Part shown: in pieces, positions 43,427-52,378 of the stretch
Layout of the letters: each line of letters starts with the position of its first letter
How positions within the stretch are numbered: the first letter of the stretch is position 1
DNA from: Desulforhopalus sp.
GTDB lineage: Bacteria; Desulfobacterota; Desulfobulbia; Desulfobulbales; Desulfocapsaceae
Direction: 5' to 3'
DNA: 60,910 nucleotides
Assembly (NCBI GenBank): GCA_023231425.1
Contig: JALNVI010000008.1
Coordinates: 1-60,910, forward strand
The notes under the pieces: generated by a model
What the model saw: the letters and a program-made list of their open reading frames with translations, nothing else
What the model was told of the DNA's origin: nothing
Databases searched by the model: none
Program-made: the position numbers and the translations under genes

Positions 43427-44551
43427 TCAGTGATTTCCACCCGTTATCGGGTTAAAACGGCGTATGCGTACGTTCATCAGAATAGCCAGCCCCATCATGG
43501 TGGTAATCAGGGAGGAGCCGCCGTAAGAGACCAGCGGCAACGGAATCCCCACCACCGGCAGGAAGCCCATGATCATGAAGAGGTTGATCACCGCCTGCCA
43601 AAAAATCAGCGTCACCACTCCGAAGGCGAGCAGAGTTCCAAAGCGGTCCTTCGACGTCATTCCCACATAGAGTCCCCAGAACAACATCCCAAAATAAATC
43701 AGCAGGAAGATGAAAGAACCGATAAAACCCCACTCTTCCGCCAATACGGAGTAGGCAAAGTCGGTATGGCGCTCGGGAAGGAAGTGCAGATGCCCCTGCG
43801 TCCCATTGAGATAACCGCTGCCGGTCAGGCCGCCGCTGCCCACCGCAATCTTGGACTGCAGGATCTGGTACCCCTGATTGGCAAGGTCGTGTTCGGGATT
43901 GAGAAAAGTCTCCACCCGCTTCTTCTGATAGGGTTTTAGCAGATGTAACCATGCGAAAATACCCGCGCCAGAACCAAGGCTGAGAAGAATGACATAGGCC
44001 GACCAGCGCAGCTTCACAAACATGGTTATGGAGGCAAAAATAATAATCAGCATCAGAGAGGTTCCGAGATCGGGCTGGATCAGGATGAGAATGAAGGGAA
44101 CCGCCATCAGCCCCAGCGGCGGCAGGATATCAAAAAAAGAATACCCCCCGCTCACCTCTTTTCGCGCGTAGTAACTCGCGAGGGTAATCACCATCATCAG
44201 CTTGGCTGGCTCTGATGGCTGAAAATTGAAGAGCCCGAGGTCGATCCAGCGCTGTGCCCCCCCCGCAGTGGCACCGATGGCATCGGCGAGCAGCAGGGAC
44301 GCGATAATAATGAAGTAGAACGGGTAGTTGAGGATGTGCAGCAGTTTGTAGTCAAAACTGATGATGACAAAAAAGAGAATAAAACAGCCAACCATAATAA
44401 TACTCTGTTTCATCCACGGAGCGAGGCCACCCCCCGGTGAGGGCATGGAGGCGCTGTAGAGGTTAAACAGCGCCATGGTACAGGTCAGCACGATGAGCAG
44501 CATCAGAATTACGTCAAAATGTTCCAGCAGTCTTCTGTCTATTCGGTACAT
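43427..44551 (-). CDS. rodA: RodA peptidoglycan glycosyltransferase (SEDS)
   Basis: 374 aa with about ten membrane helices. SEDS features include GGAQRWIDLGLFNFQPSEPA, LILIQPDLGTSLMLIIIF and LPVVGIPLPLVSYGGSSL, covering the catalytic Asp region (QPDLG). It polymerises lipid II during cell elongation with PBP2. It is the last gene of mreB-mreC-mreD-mrdA-rodA, 8 bp after mrdA. Confidence 0.97.
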   Translation of the reverse strand: MYRIDRRLLEHFDVILMLLIVLTCTMALFNLYSASMPSPGGGLAPWMKQSIIMVGCFILFFVIISFDYKLLHILNYPFYFIIIASLLLADAIGATAGGAQRWIDLGLFNFQPSEPAKLMMVITLASYYARKEVSGGYSFFDILPPLGLMAVPFILILIQPDLGTSLMLIIIFASITMFVKLRWSAYVILLSLGSGAGIFAWLHLLKPYQKKRVETFLNPEHDLANQGYQILQSKIAVGSGGLTGSGYLNGTQGHLHFLPERHTDFAYSVLAEEWGFIGSFIFLLIYFGMLFWGLYVGMTSKDRFGTLLAFGVVTLIFWQAVINLFMIMGFLPVVGIPLPLVSYGGSSLITTMMGLAILMNVRIRRFNPITGGNH

Positions 44552-44559
44552 GATGCCTC

Positions 44560-46455
44560 TTATTCCTGGGCGGAGAGCGTGCCTTCTTTCAGGCGTTTAG
44601 CAAAATAATGTTTGAGTACGGCCCGGGCTACCGGGCCAGCTCCGGAACTGCCATGGAGCCCATGCTCCACCAGTACGGTAACCGAAATTTCCGGTTTGTC
44701 GGCGGGCGCATAGCAGGTAAACCAGCCGTGGTCACGATATTTGTAGGGAATATCCTCATCCCGCAGGCCGCGGTATTGTGCCACTTTTACCACCTGAGCA
44801 GTCCCCGTTTTCCCGGCGAACGGCAGACCTTCGATGCGCAACTGGCGGGCGGTTCCCCGTTTCCCCTGAATAACCTCCTCCATCCCCTGACGAATCAGCT
44901 GAAAAAAGTGGCTGAAGTCTTTGATTTCAGACTTCACTTCCGGCTTAAACTGTTCAACAACCTTCCCCTCGGGGTCGATAACCTTCTCTACCAGCTGCGG
45001 ACGGTAGAGCGTACCCCCATTGGCGATAGTAGCGGTCATGTTGGCGATCTGTATTGGCGTCACCAGGTTAAACCCCTGACCAATGGCCACGGAGAGGGTT
45101 TCGCCCTCCTGCCATTTGCGTTTTTTCACTTCCTGTTTCCACGCTTTGGTCGGTACAAGACCAGACTTTTCATACTCCATCTCAATGCCGGTCTGCTGGC
45201 CAAAACCAAGTTCTGTAGCATATTTAGCAAGACCGTCCACCCCCACCCACTGGCCGACCTGATAGAAGAAAACATCGCAGGACTGCCCCAGCGCCTGGCA
45301 CAGGTTGACCATGCCGTGGCCACTGTGTTTCCAGCAGCGATAGGTACGGTTCCCGAAACGATAACTCCCGGGGCAGAAGAGGGAGGTATTTTCATTGACG
45401 ACCCCCCGGGCAAGACCTGCCAGTGCGGTAACCATTTTGTAAACGGAACCAGGGGGATAGGTCCCCTGTACGACCTTGTTCATCAGCGGTTTATGCTCAT
45501 TATCCATGAGCGCCTTCCACTTCCTGCGGGAGATCCCGCCGACGAAGTCTTCAATGTGGATGGTCGGTGTAGAAACCGCTGCCAGCAGACGCCCGGTGTT
45601 AACTTCGAGTACCACCACGGCGCCGGATTTTTCCCCGGCAAGCATATAATTTTCGGCGATCTGCTGCAGATCGACATCAATGGTCAGCTGCAGATCCCGT
45701 CCCGGCATCGGCTCAATTCCGTCAAGCATCTGCTGCTCGAAGCCGCGGGCGTTGACCTCCGTGTAACGCTTGCCCTTCTCGCCACGCAGGTCTGCCTCGC
45801 GCAACCGTTCAAGCCCCCTCTTGCCGATAAGATCGCCACCGCTGTAGATAGAGCGATCCGCATTCTCCAGCTCTTTTTTGGAGATAGAACCGAGATAGCC
45901 AATGATATTGGCCGCAAGGTCACCGTAAGGATAGACCCGCACCGGCTGTACCTCAATACGCACGCCGGAGAACTCACGGTTGTTATATTCCAGATAGGCA
46001 AGAGTTTGCCAGTCGATATCCTCTTTCAGAGTGACCGGCAGATAGAGAGGAGTATCACTCGCCTCGCGCACCCGCCCCCACAGTTCCTCCTCACTCATAC
46101 CGAGAACTGGGCCGAGTTTCTTCAGAGTGCCGTCAATATCCCGGGAGTCTTCCCGAACCAGTGCAACGTTGAAAGATGGTCGGTTGGTGACAATCTCCCT
46201 CCCCATACGGTCAAGAATATGCCCGCGCGGAGGAGCCACAGTGCTGATACGAATACGGTTGTTGTAAGCACGCCGTTTATAGTCATCCCCTTTGGTAACC
46301 TGCAGAAAGTAAAAACGTAGAAGAATGACAACCAGAAAGAAAACTATAATTACCCCGACCCCGATAAGACGCTTCTGCAGGATATTGAGAGAGACGTCAT
46401 CACGCTCTTCGAACTGGTCCTGCTTTGCTGTTGGAAGTTTAAGTGAAAATTTCAT
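44560..46455 (-). CDS. mrdA: Penicillin-binding protein 2 (MrdA), elongation transpeptidase
   Basis: 631 aa. One N-terminal membrane helix (about residues 30-52), pedestal domain with APPRGHILDRMGREIVTNRP, and transpeptidase with Ser337-V-Y-Lys340, SCD at 392-394 (in place of SxN) and KTGT at 549-552. It cross-links the glycan strands made by RodA in the elongasome. It lies 63 bp after mreD and 8 bp before rodA. Confidence 0.97.
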   Translation of the reverse strand: MKFSLKLPTAKQDQFEERDDVSLNILQKRLIGVGVIIVFFLVVILLRFYFLQVTKGDDYKRRAYNNRIRISTVAPPRGHILDRMGREIVTNRPSFNVALVREDSRDIDGTLKKLGPVLGMSEEELWGRVREASDTPLYLPVTLKEDIDWQTLAYLEYNNREFSGVRIEVQPVRVYPYGDLAANIIGYLGSISKKELENADRSIYSGGDLIGKRGLERLREADLRGEKGKRYTEVNARGFEQQMLDGIEPMPGRDLQLTIDVDLQQIAENYMLAGEKSGAVVVLEVNTGRLLAAVSTPTIHIEDFVGGISRRKWKALMDNEHKPLMNKVVQGTYPPGSVYKMVTALAGLARGVVNENTSLFCPGSYRFGNRTYRCWKHSGHGMVNLCQALGQSCDVFFYQVGQWVGVDGLAKYATELGFGQQTGIEMEYEKSGLVPTKAWKQEVKKRKWQEGETLSVAIGQGFNLVTPIQIANMTATIANGGTLYRPQLVEKVIDPEGKVVEQFKPEVKSEIKDFSHFFQLIRQGMEEVIQGKRGTARQLRIEGLPFAGKTGTAQVVKVAQYRGLRDEDIPYKYRDHGWFTCYAPADKPEISVTVLVEHGLHGSSGAGPVARAVLKHYFAKRLKEGTLSAQE

Positions 46456-46518
46456 GGAGAGTAAGAGAAAGAGTTATACGGAGGGGAAATGAGCAGACAG
46501 AGTAGAAGGGAAAGATCC

Positions 46519-47067
46519 CTACATTCGGCGCATCGGTCGGCGTGGACGCCGGGTGGAACGTGAAGCCCGTGCTCTTATGCTGCGTTCCTGCACATAAACA
46601 TAAACATTATTATAGAGAGCAAAGAGCGGTATTGCAATAATCATCAGCAGGACACTCTCCTCAATGGTCTGGAGGATTTCCCAGTCGGGAAGCATCAGCC
46701 ATCCGGTGAACATGTCAAGCAGATGGAAGATAAAACGTGCCACCAGCCAGGCAACCCCGAGCAAAGGGATCTGATAAGTGGCCTCTTTTACCTGCTTACC
46801 AGAGGCAACAAGCTTGAGAACAGTGAAAACAAGCAGACAGATCAGTGGATAGAAGCCGAGGCTCACTCCCGTCTCTACATCCATCATCCAGCTCAGGGTG
46901 AACACCAGAGCGAGACCCGGAATCCAGGCAAAACGATAGGAGATGAAGACCAGCAGGATAAAGAGGAAATCAGGTCGGCCAAACCATGATGGCAAATCAT
47001 GCATCACCGCCGTCTGAAAGACAATAGCGAAAATACCAAGAAGGGCAAAAACAATAATATTCCACAT
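46519..47067 (-). CDS. mreD: Rod shape-determining protein MreD
   Basis: 182 aa with five or six membrane helices and a basic C-terminal tail rich in Arg (RASRSTRRPRRPMRRM). The family is poorly conserved in sequence, but position between mreC (8 bp) and mrdA, length and topology fit MreD. It links MreC to the elongation machinery in the inner membrane. Confidence 0.92.
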   Translation of the reverse strand: MWNIIVFALLGIFAIVFQTAVMHDLPSWFGRPDFLFILLVFISYRFAWIPGLALVFTLSWMMDVETGVSLGFYPLICLLVFTVLKLVASGKQVKEATYQIPLLGVAWLVARFIFHLLDMFTGWLMLPDWEILQTIEESVLLMIIAIPLFALYNNVYVYVQERSIRARASRSTRRPRRPMRRM

Positions 47068-47075
47068 GCCTCTGC

Positions 47076-47963
47076 CTATTTCATGGGGGCGCGGTTCATC
47101 TCATCGATGATTTTCTTGCGGTTAGTGCGATCTATAAAAACATATTCGAGTTTTTGAAAATCCACCTCAGGGGTCACCTCAATCTCCTGGAACATGCCGC
47201 GTTCCCGGTTATGAATTTTAGCGACTGTTCCCACAACCATCCCCGTAGGAAAAAGCCCGCCAATACCGGCGGTAACAACATAGTCACCGACAGCAACGTC
47301 GGCATTTTTCAGCACATAATTAAGGACATACCCTTTAGAACCGGCACCGCGCAGAATACCGCGAGTACGATTTTTCTGGATGATAGCATCAATGGCGGAG
47401 GTGGGGGCATTGGCGAGAAGAACCTTGGAGTAATCGTCAGCCACCTGGATAATCTGGCCAACAACCCCCTTGGGAACAAAGACCGTCATCCCCTCTTCAA
47501 TGTCATCATTACGACCACGGTCAACGATAATGGTCTTGTACCAGAAGGAAGGTTCTTTGCCCACCACCCGGGCGGAAAGAGGATCAATACTCAGCCCCTT
47601 CTTGAAGTTGAGCAGAACTTCAAAAGTCCGGGCCTCAAGATAGGATTCGCGGTATTTCTGCAGCTCGGTGAGGTACTTGTCGCCCCGTTCCAGCAGGCGC
47701 TTGTTCTCCTCCTGCAGACTCCAGTTGGTGATGTAATTATTCTTGAATCCGCTGAACTTGTCAACCGCCTGCACCACACCACTCTGCATGTAGCCGATGA
47801 AATCAAGGGTCAGCCGATGAGTTACACCAAACTTGCCGCTGAGCAGCGAGCCCAGCAGCAAAAGTGCAACTGTCAGGAGGACTCCGAAGAGCAGCCAGAC
47901 CCGAACGCTGATAAGAAGGGGCCGTTTCCGTGTCCGGGGGCTTCGTTTTGGATTACGTTTCAC
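47076..47963 (-). CDS. mreC: Rod shape-determining protein MreC
   Basis: 295 aa, beginning at GTG 47961-47963. A short basic cytoplasmic tail (MKRNPKRSPRTRKRP) precedes one membrane helix (about 24-45), a coiled coil (about 75-110, NKRLLERGDKYLTELQKYRE) and the two-barrel periplasmic domain with VGKEPSFWYKTIIVDRGRND and GMTVFVPKGVVGQII. It forms filaments that activate PBP2-RodA. 47 bp downstream of mreB. Confidence 0.95.
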   Translation of the reverse strand: MKRNPKRSPRTRKRPLLISVRVWLLFGVLLTVALLLLGSLLSGKFGVTHRLTLDFIGYMQSGVVQAVDKFSGFKNNYITNWSLQEENKRLLERGDKYLTELQKYRESYLEARTFEVLLNFKKGLSIDPLSARVVGKEPSFWYKTIIVDRGRNDDIEEGMTVFVPKGVVGQIIQVADDYSKVLLANAPTSAIDAIIQKNRTRGILRGAGSKGYVLNYVLKNADVAVGDYVVTAGIGGLFPTGMVVGTVAKIHNRERGMFQEIEVTPEVDFQKLEYVFIDRTNRKKIIDEMNRAPMK

Positions 47964-48010
47964 TACAGATTACATTCCGGATTCGGGTTGAAAAAGCCGC
48001 CGGCAACCCA

Positions 48011-49048
48011 TTAATCAATGGCGATTTCACGCAGGATATCGAGGTTGTCCAGGGCGTGGCCGCAACCCATGACCACTGACGAGAGAGGATCCTCGGCAAT
48101 GATAATTGGCATACCGGTTTCTTCGGCAAGACGTTTATCGAAATTTTTCAGAAGGGCACCGCCGCCCGTGAGGACGATACCGTTATCGACGATGTCGGCG
48201 GCCAGTTCCGGCGGGGTTACTTCCAGCGCAACTCGGACCGCCTCAACAATTACATCCACCTGTTCGCCGATAGCGGCCTGGATCTCACCAGAGGAAATCT
48301 GCAGAGTCATAGGTACACCAGTACCGAGGTTGCGCCCTTTGATGTCCATAGTTTCAAAAGGCTCTTCCGGCATAACGTTGCCAATGGTTGTTTTGATCAA
48401 CTCAGCGGTACGCTCACCAATGGCCAGGTTATGCTGGCGTTTGATATACTGGAGAATGGCTTCATCCATTTTGTCCCCGGCCACCCGCACCGATTTGGCA
48501 TAGACAATCCCTTTCAGGGAAATGACCGCAACCTCAGTAGTGCCACCACCGATATCAATAATCATTGACGCGGTAGGTTCAGTGACAGGCAACCCCGCGC
48601 CGATGGCCGCAGCCATGGGTTCTTCAATAAGATAAACTTCGCGGGCTCCGGCAGACATGGCGGAATCTTTTACCGCCCGTTTTTCCACCTGGGTAATACC
48701 TGAAGGAACAGAGATGATAATACGGGGATATACGAGAGTACGCCGGTTGTGTGCCCTTTTGATGAAGTAGCGAAGCATGGCCTCAGTGACATCGAAGTCG
48801 GCAATGACACCATCCCGCATGGGACGAATGGCCTGGATGTTGCCGGGGGTTTTCCCAAGCATCATCTTTGCCTCCTGTCCGATGGCAAGGACTTTGCTCA
48901 TTCGGCCATCCTGACGGACCGCCACTACAGAGGGCTCACGAAGAACAATACCCTTCCCCTTGACATAAACGACGGTGTTAGCAGTCCCCAGGTCAATAGC
49001 GAGGTCATTGGAAAGCCAGCCGAACAATGAATGGAATGGTGAAAACAT
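48011..49048 (-). CDS. mreB: Rod shape-determining actin-like protein MreB
   Basis: 345 aa. The actin-fold nucleotide site has LAIDLGTANTVVYVKGKGI and IIDIGGGTTEVAVISLKGI; the amphipathic N-terminus (MFSPFHSLFGWL) would insert in the membrane. It forms curved antiparallel filaments that steer wall synthesis. It is the first gene of the rod-shape operon, with a leader of about 120 nt after a good promoter. Confidence 0.98.
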   Translation of the reverse strand: MFSPFHSLFGWLSNDLAIDLGTANTVVYVKGKGIVLREPSVVAVRQDGRMSKVLAIGQEAKMMLGKTPGNIQAIRPMRDGVIADFDVTEAMLRYFIKRAHNRRTLVYPRIIISVPSGITQVEKRAVKDSAMSAGAREVYLIEEPMAAAIGAGLPVTEPTASMIIDIGGGTTEVAVISLKGIVYAKSVRVAGDKMDEAILQYIKRQHNLAIGERTAELIKTTIGNVMPEEPFETMDIKGRNLGTGVPMTLQISSGEIQAAIGEQVDVIVEAVRVALEVTPPELAADIVDNGIVLTGGGALLKNFDKRLAEETGMPIIIAEDPLSSVVMGCGHALDNLDILREIAID

Positions 49049-49172
49049 GAAAAGAAATCCTCTTTACTCTTGATATTAGAAAGGGGCCATCACGGAGTAA
49101 ATCTTCACACTGGAAGCCTCCGCAGGCAACATCCTTCCTCTGCAGGCAACACCCGCATATATGAACCGGGGA

Positions 49173-49201
49173 ATAATACCAGTTCAATCCGAAATTAGCA
49201 A
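49173..49201 (-). promoter_or_regulatory. Promoter of mreBCD-mrdA-rodA
   Basis: On the minus strand TTGCTA (49196-49201), 17-bp spacer, TATTAT (49173-49178). The leader holds an imperfect direct repeat, GTTGCCTGCAGAGG and GTTGCCTGCGGAGG, on the transcript (about 49116-49150). Confidence 0.6.
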
Positions 49202-49240
49202 GATACTATCCCCGCGACTTCCTGGAAACTGTTTTTTTTG

Positions 49241-49269
49241 TTGACACGGTCCAAAAAGGCTGGTAATGA
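49241..49269 (+). promoter_or_regulatory. Promoter of tRNA-Ala gene
   Basis: Consensus TTGACA (49241-49246), 17-bp spacer, TAATGA (49264-49269), 33 bp before the tRNA. Confidence 0.65.
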
Positions 49270-49302
49270 TATCGTCTCTTTTGAACGAGTAATTGTTCGG
49301 AA

Positions 49303-49378
49303 GGGGCTGTAGCTCAGCTGGGAGAGCGCTTGACTGGCAGTCAAGAGGTCGTCGGTTCGATCCCGATCAGCTCCACCA
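49303..49378 (+). tRNA. tRNA-Ala (GGC)
   Basis: 76 nt including encoded CCA. Cloverleaf: acceptor GGGGCTG with CAGCTCC (one G-T pair), D arm GCTC/GAGC, anticodon stem CTTGA/TCAAG with loop CTGGCAG (anticodon GGC, codon GCC), T arm with GGTTCGATCC. Confidence 0.97.
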
Positions 49379-49386
49379 TTTATATA

Positions 49387-49426
49387 AAGACGTTACGGGA
49401 TATATTTCGTAACGTCTTTTTTTTTT
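49387..49426 (+). terminator. Terminator of tRNA-Ala gene
   Basis: AAGACGTTACG and CGTAACGTCTT form a perfect 11-bp stem followed by a run of T residues to 49426. Confidence 0.92.
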
Positions 49427-49498
49427 GTACTGCACCTTTATGTCAGCTTCGCCCTTTTTATATTCGGAAGCAGCACACTCGAGGACAAAACGGGGAGG

Positions 49499-49540
49499 CA
49501 AAAAAAATGGAGGGTTGAACCTTTCGGTTCAACCCTCCAT
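49499..49540 (-). terminator. Terminator of dsrC
   Basis: ATGGAGGGTTGAACC and GGTTCAACCCTCCAT form a perfect 15-bp stem around a 4-nt loop; the minus strand continues with a T run. 30 bp past the dsrC stop. Confidence 0.92.
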
Positions 49541-49569
49541 CGAGTTACTGCACAATCGCGTCTGAAAAA

Positions 49570-49887
49570 TTAGACACAACCAGTCGGTTTAGGCAGACCA
49601 GCCATTTTACATGCTCCCTTGCCAGGTCCAGAGGGAAACAGTTCGTAGATACGTTTGAGCGGAAAGCCCGTGGTTTTGGAAAGAATCCGTACCATCGGTG
49701 CAATACCGTTTTTCTTATAGTATTCCTGAAGGGCGTCGATAACTTTTTTATGCTCATCAGTCAACTCGGGGATTCCTTCTACACCCTTAACATATTCGAC
49801 CCAGTTTTGATCGAAATCGTCACCTTTGAGCAGGAATCCATCTTCATCAACTTCAAAGCTGCTTCCGTTGTGTTCAATTGTCGGCAT
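49570..49887 (-). CDS. dsrC: DsrC, sulfur-trafficking protein of dissimilatory sulfite reductase
   Basis: 105 aa, exactly the usual size. The flexible C-terminal arm has both conserved cysteines, Cys93 and the penultimate Cys104 (GACKMAGLPKPTGCV), which form the trisulfide product of DsrAB; proteins with only the last cysteine are TusE, so this is true DsrC. The start has AGGAGGT four bases upstream, the strongest ribosome-binding site in the window, in keeping with very high expression. It is a single-gene unit with its own terminator, away from dsrAB, as is common in sulfate reducers. Confidence 0.97.
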   Translation of the reverse strand: MPTIEHNGSSFEVDEDGFLLKGDDFDQNWVEYVKGVEGIPELTDEHKKVIDALQEYYKKNGIAPMVRILSKTTGFPLKRIYELFPSGPGKGACKMAGLPKPTGCV

Positions 49888-50194
49888 TGTAACCTCCTAG
49901 ATTTTTTTGGTTAACTGCATCCGGCTACGTTCAAAACAGTATTTGAAAGGAACCATAGCACATTCTGTTCACCAATGAATGGCAAATCATTTACTAATGA
50001 GGATTTGTACTCCCCCTGATGTATTTTTTCAACAAATATTTAAACTTACCATCACCTTCCCTCCACTCCGCCGTAAATTCCTGTTTTCCCTTGCGAAGGA
50101 AACACATACAGAGTAAATCGAACGGGTTATCATGTAAAAACAAAGGGAAAACTTCCCCCCAAAACCACTCAACATTTCAGAAGCGGAACGCACC
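49888..50194. other. Divergent intergenic region dsrC-ppiD
   Basis: About 307 bp. Both genes must start here, but no promoter with both elements near consensus could be picked by eye. No repeat or RNA gene was seen. Confidence 0.35.
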
Positions 50195-52093
50195 ATGCTG
50201 CAGGCTATTCGAAACAAAAAGAACTCCACTGTTATTCAAATTATAGTTGGAATTATTGTCCTCGTTTTCGTCTTCTGGGGATTCGGCGCAGATCTTCTCT
50301 CCGGTAACCGAACACCACTTACGATTAATGGTCAGGACATTTCCATAATAGAATATAATGAGGCCTACAACAAGGCAGCTGACCGCCTCAGTGAGCAGTT
50401 CCCCGGAAATATGCCCAGGGACTTTGCAGAGAAAGTCAACCTCAAGGGCCAGGTGATCAATCAAATCATCCACGACACTCTGCTTCGTCAGGGTGCGCAG
50501 CAGATGGGCATCGTCGTAAGCAACCAAGAAATCCGCAAAGCCGTTGAATCTCAACCGGCTTTCCTTGTAAACGGAGTATTTGACATAAAACGATACAAGG
50601 AGGTTCTTGCCGCCAACCGGATGACTCCCACCGTTTTTGAGAAAAAACTGCGCATTGACCGCTTGTCGCTTCTGGCGGTAACCGCCATTCAGAATTTTGC
50701 CACCATCAACGGCCAGTGGGAACTTGAAGACCTCTACAGCCAGTATAATGAGAAGGTTGCAGTACAGTTTATCTCCTTTAACCCTGCGGATTTCATCGAC
50801 AAAGTACCCGTCAATGAGAAGCAGCTTGCTGCCTGGTATAAGAAGAATCAGGACAACTATAAATCTGCTCCCGAATCCAGTTTCCGTTATGCGACCTTCC
50901 TCTACAAGGATGTCGCGAATCAGATCCATATTGATGATGAGCAGGCGAAGAAATACTACAGGGACTACCCAAAAGAGTTCACCGTACCTGAGACGCGCGC
51001 CATCGCCACCATCCAGTTTTCTCTCAACGGCAGCGAAAGTGAAGCCCAGCTGTCGGATAAGCTGAAAGAGGCTGAAGAAGTGCGCGCCATGGCAGCCGCA
51101 GAAGGAGCGGATTTCGCCGCCCTCGCGAAACAGTATTCCGACAGTCCCTCTGCGGAAGAAGGCGGCAGGCTCGGTTCGGTGAGCAGGGGACAGGTTCCCT
51201 TCCTGGACAGCACCGTCTTTACATTACAGCAGAATGAAGTGAGCCCGGTGGTAAAAACGCCTTCCTCCTATAATATATTTGTAGTTAATGATATCACACC
51301 GGGCATTGTGCAGCCCTTCGCCGACGTGAAGGAGCAGATCATCTCCCGGCTCCAGCAGAAAGAGGCACAATCCCTCGCCTTCCAGCTTGCAAACGGGACC
51401 TACGAAGGCATTATGGCTACCGGCAGTCTGGACAGGTATGCGGATAAAGATTCCTCCGCCAATTTCAAAAAGAGTGGATTTGTTACCCACGACACCGCAC
51501 CTGCTGACATCGCTGAGGATCCAGCCTTTCTGCAGAAGAGTTTTGATCTCGGCAAGGGGGAACTCAGCTCTCTGGTTAAGGGCGACACCGGCTACGCCAT
51601 CTTCTATGTGGAGGATGTGAAGGCTCCGGAGGTTCCCGCCCTTACCACTGTCTATAACCTCGTGGAGAAAGACTGGCGGAAAGCAAAGGCTGAAGAACTT
51701 GCCAAAACAGCTGCCGAGGAGCTCCTCACCGCAGGCCGTAAAGAGGGCCTCGACAAGGCAGCACAGGCAAAAGGTCTCAAGATTCAGGATTCAGGCCTGA
51801 TGGGTCGCGCCCCGGAGCACAACGACGACATCTTCCCCACGGCTCTTCTGGCAGACTGCTTCAAGCTCTCTCTTTCCAAACCACTGCCGACAACCCCGGT
51901 GAAAGACACCGCGACTGGTAACTGGTACGATTTTCAACTCACCCGGCGCGACCGCCCCGCCATGACGGAAAACGCAATGGAGATTGAAAGGTATAAATCG
52001 AGCCTGCTCAGTGTTAAACAACAACGGATTCTCGACGCATGGCTCCATCATATGTGGCAGACCGCCGACATCAAACAGAACAGTGAACTCTGA
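50195..52093 (+). CDS. PpiD-type periplasmic peptidyl-prolyl isomerase/chaperone
   Basis: 632 aa. A short cytoplasmic N-terminus and one membrane helix (about residues 13-30, TVIQIIVGIIVLVFVFWGFG) are followed by a SurA/PpiD N-terminal chaperone region (ING to about 190), and a parvulin domain at about 265-365 (AATEGADFAALAKQYSD-like AEGADFAALAKQYSDSPSA, then GGRLGSVSRGQVP). A second, degenerate parvulin-like region follows. PpiD sits at the SecYEG exit and helps fold secreted proteins. A repeat element starts 17 bp after its stop. Confidence 0.93.
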   Translation: MLQAIRNKKNSTVIQIIVGIIVLVFVFWGFGADLLSGNRTPLTINGQDISIIEYNEAYNKAADRLSEQFPGNMPRDFAEKVNLKGQVINQIIHDTLLRQGAQQMGIVVSNQEIRKAVESQPAFLVNGVFDIKRYKEVLAANRMTPTVFEKKLRIDRLSLLAVTAIQNFATINGQWELEDLYSQYNEKVAVQFISFNPADFIDKVPVNEKQLAAWYKKNQDNYKSAPESSFRYATFLYKDVANQIHIDDEQAKKYYRDYPKEFTVPETRAIATIQFSLNGSESEAQLSDKLKEAEEVRAMAAAEGADFAALAKQYSDSPSAEEGGRLGSVSRGQVPFLDSTVFTLQQNEVSPVVKTPSSYNIFVVNDITPGIVQPFADVKEQIISRLQQKEAQSLAFQLANGTYEGIMATGSLDRYADKDSSANFKKSGFVTHDTAPADIAEDPAFLQKSFDLGKGELSSLVKGDTGYAIFYVEDVKAPEVPALTTVYNLVEKDWRKAKAEELAKTAAEELLTAGRKEGLDKAAQAKGLKIQDSGLMGRAPEHNDDIFPTALLADCFKLSLSKPLPTTPVKDTATGNWYDFQLTRRDRPAMTENAMEIERYKSSLLSVKQQRILDAWLHHMWQTADIKQNSEL

Positions 52094-52110
52094 GAGAGCG
52101 TTTCTCAGCA

Positions 52111-52255
52111 GGGGACCTTGAAACAGCTTGTATTTCGTTCAGATTTGAGACTCAGAAGGAAATTTACCGCAGGTAAATTAAGTACCGTAGAAATTATTTC
52201 CGGCTTTTTTTGACTGTAACAAAGAAGATGGGTGAAAAACTGGTTCTTCGATCTT
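52111..52255 (-). repeat. Intergenic inverted-repeat element, copy G (diverged)
   Basis: About 145 bp, reversed on the window strand. The left end GGGGACCTTGAAACAGCTTG and TATTTCGTTCA match the other copies closely; the right half keeps CTGTAACAAAGAAGATGGGT and AAAACTGGTTCTTCGA, but the middle is rearranged and lacks the tip module and GATATC core. It begins 17 bp after the ppiD stop and ends 10 bp before the terminator. Confidence 0.82.
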
Positions 52256-52265
52256 CCCGGTAAAC

Positions 52266-52310
52266 AACCAGAAGAGGCCGTCCGGAAATTCCGGCCGGCC
52301 TCTTCTGGTT
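52266..52310. terminator. Bidirectional terminator between ppiD and tupA-like gene
   Basis: Two 22-nt arms, beginning AACCAGAAGAGGCCG at 52266 and ending CCGGCCTCTTCTGGTT at 52310, pair with one mismatch around a minimal loop. T tracts are short on both sides; position between convergent genes supports the call. Confidence 0.75.
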
Positions 52311-52378
52311 TCTGCGTTTTCTGTCGGTGGCATCCACCCGGCCACATTGCGGAGCTGAAGACGCTCCCCATCAGCTTT

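Noticed and set aside
44608..46320. 570-codon plus-strand frame opposite mrdA
   Set aside because: Exact antisense of PBP2 with all its catalytic motifs; no independent evidence of coding.
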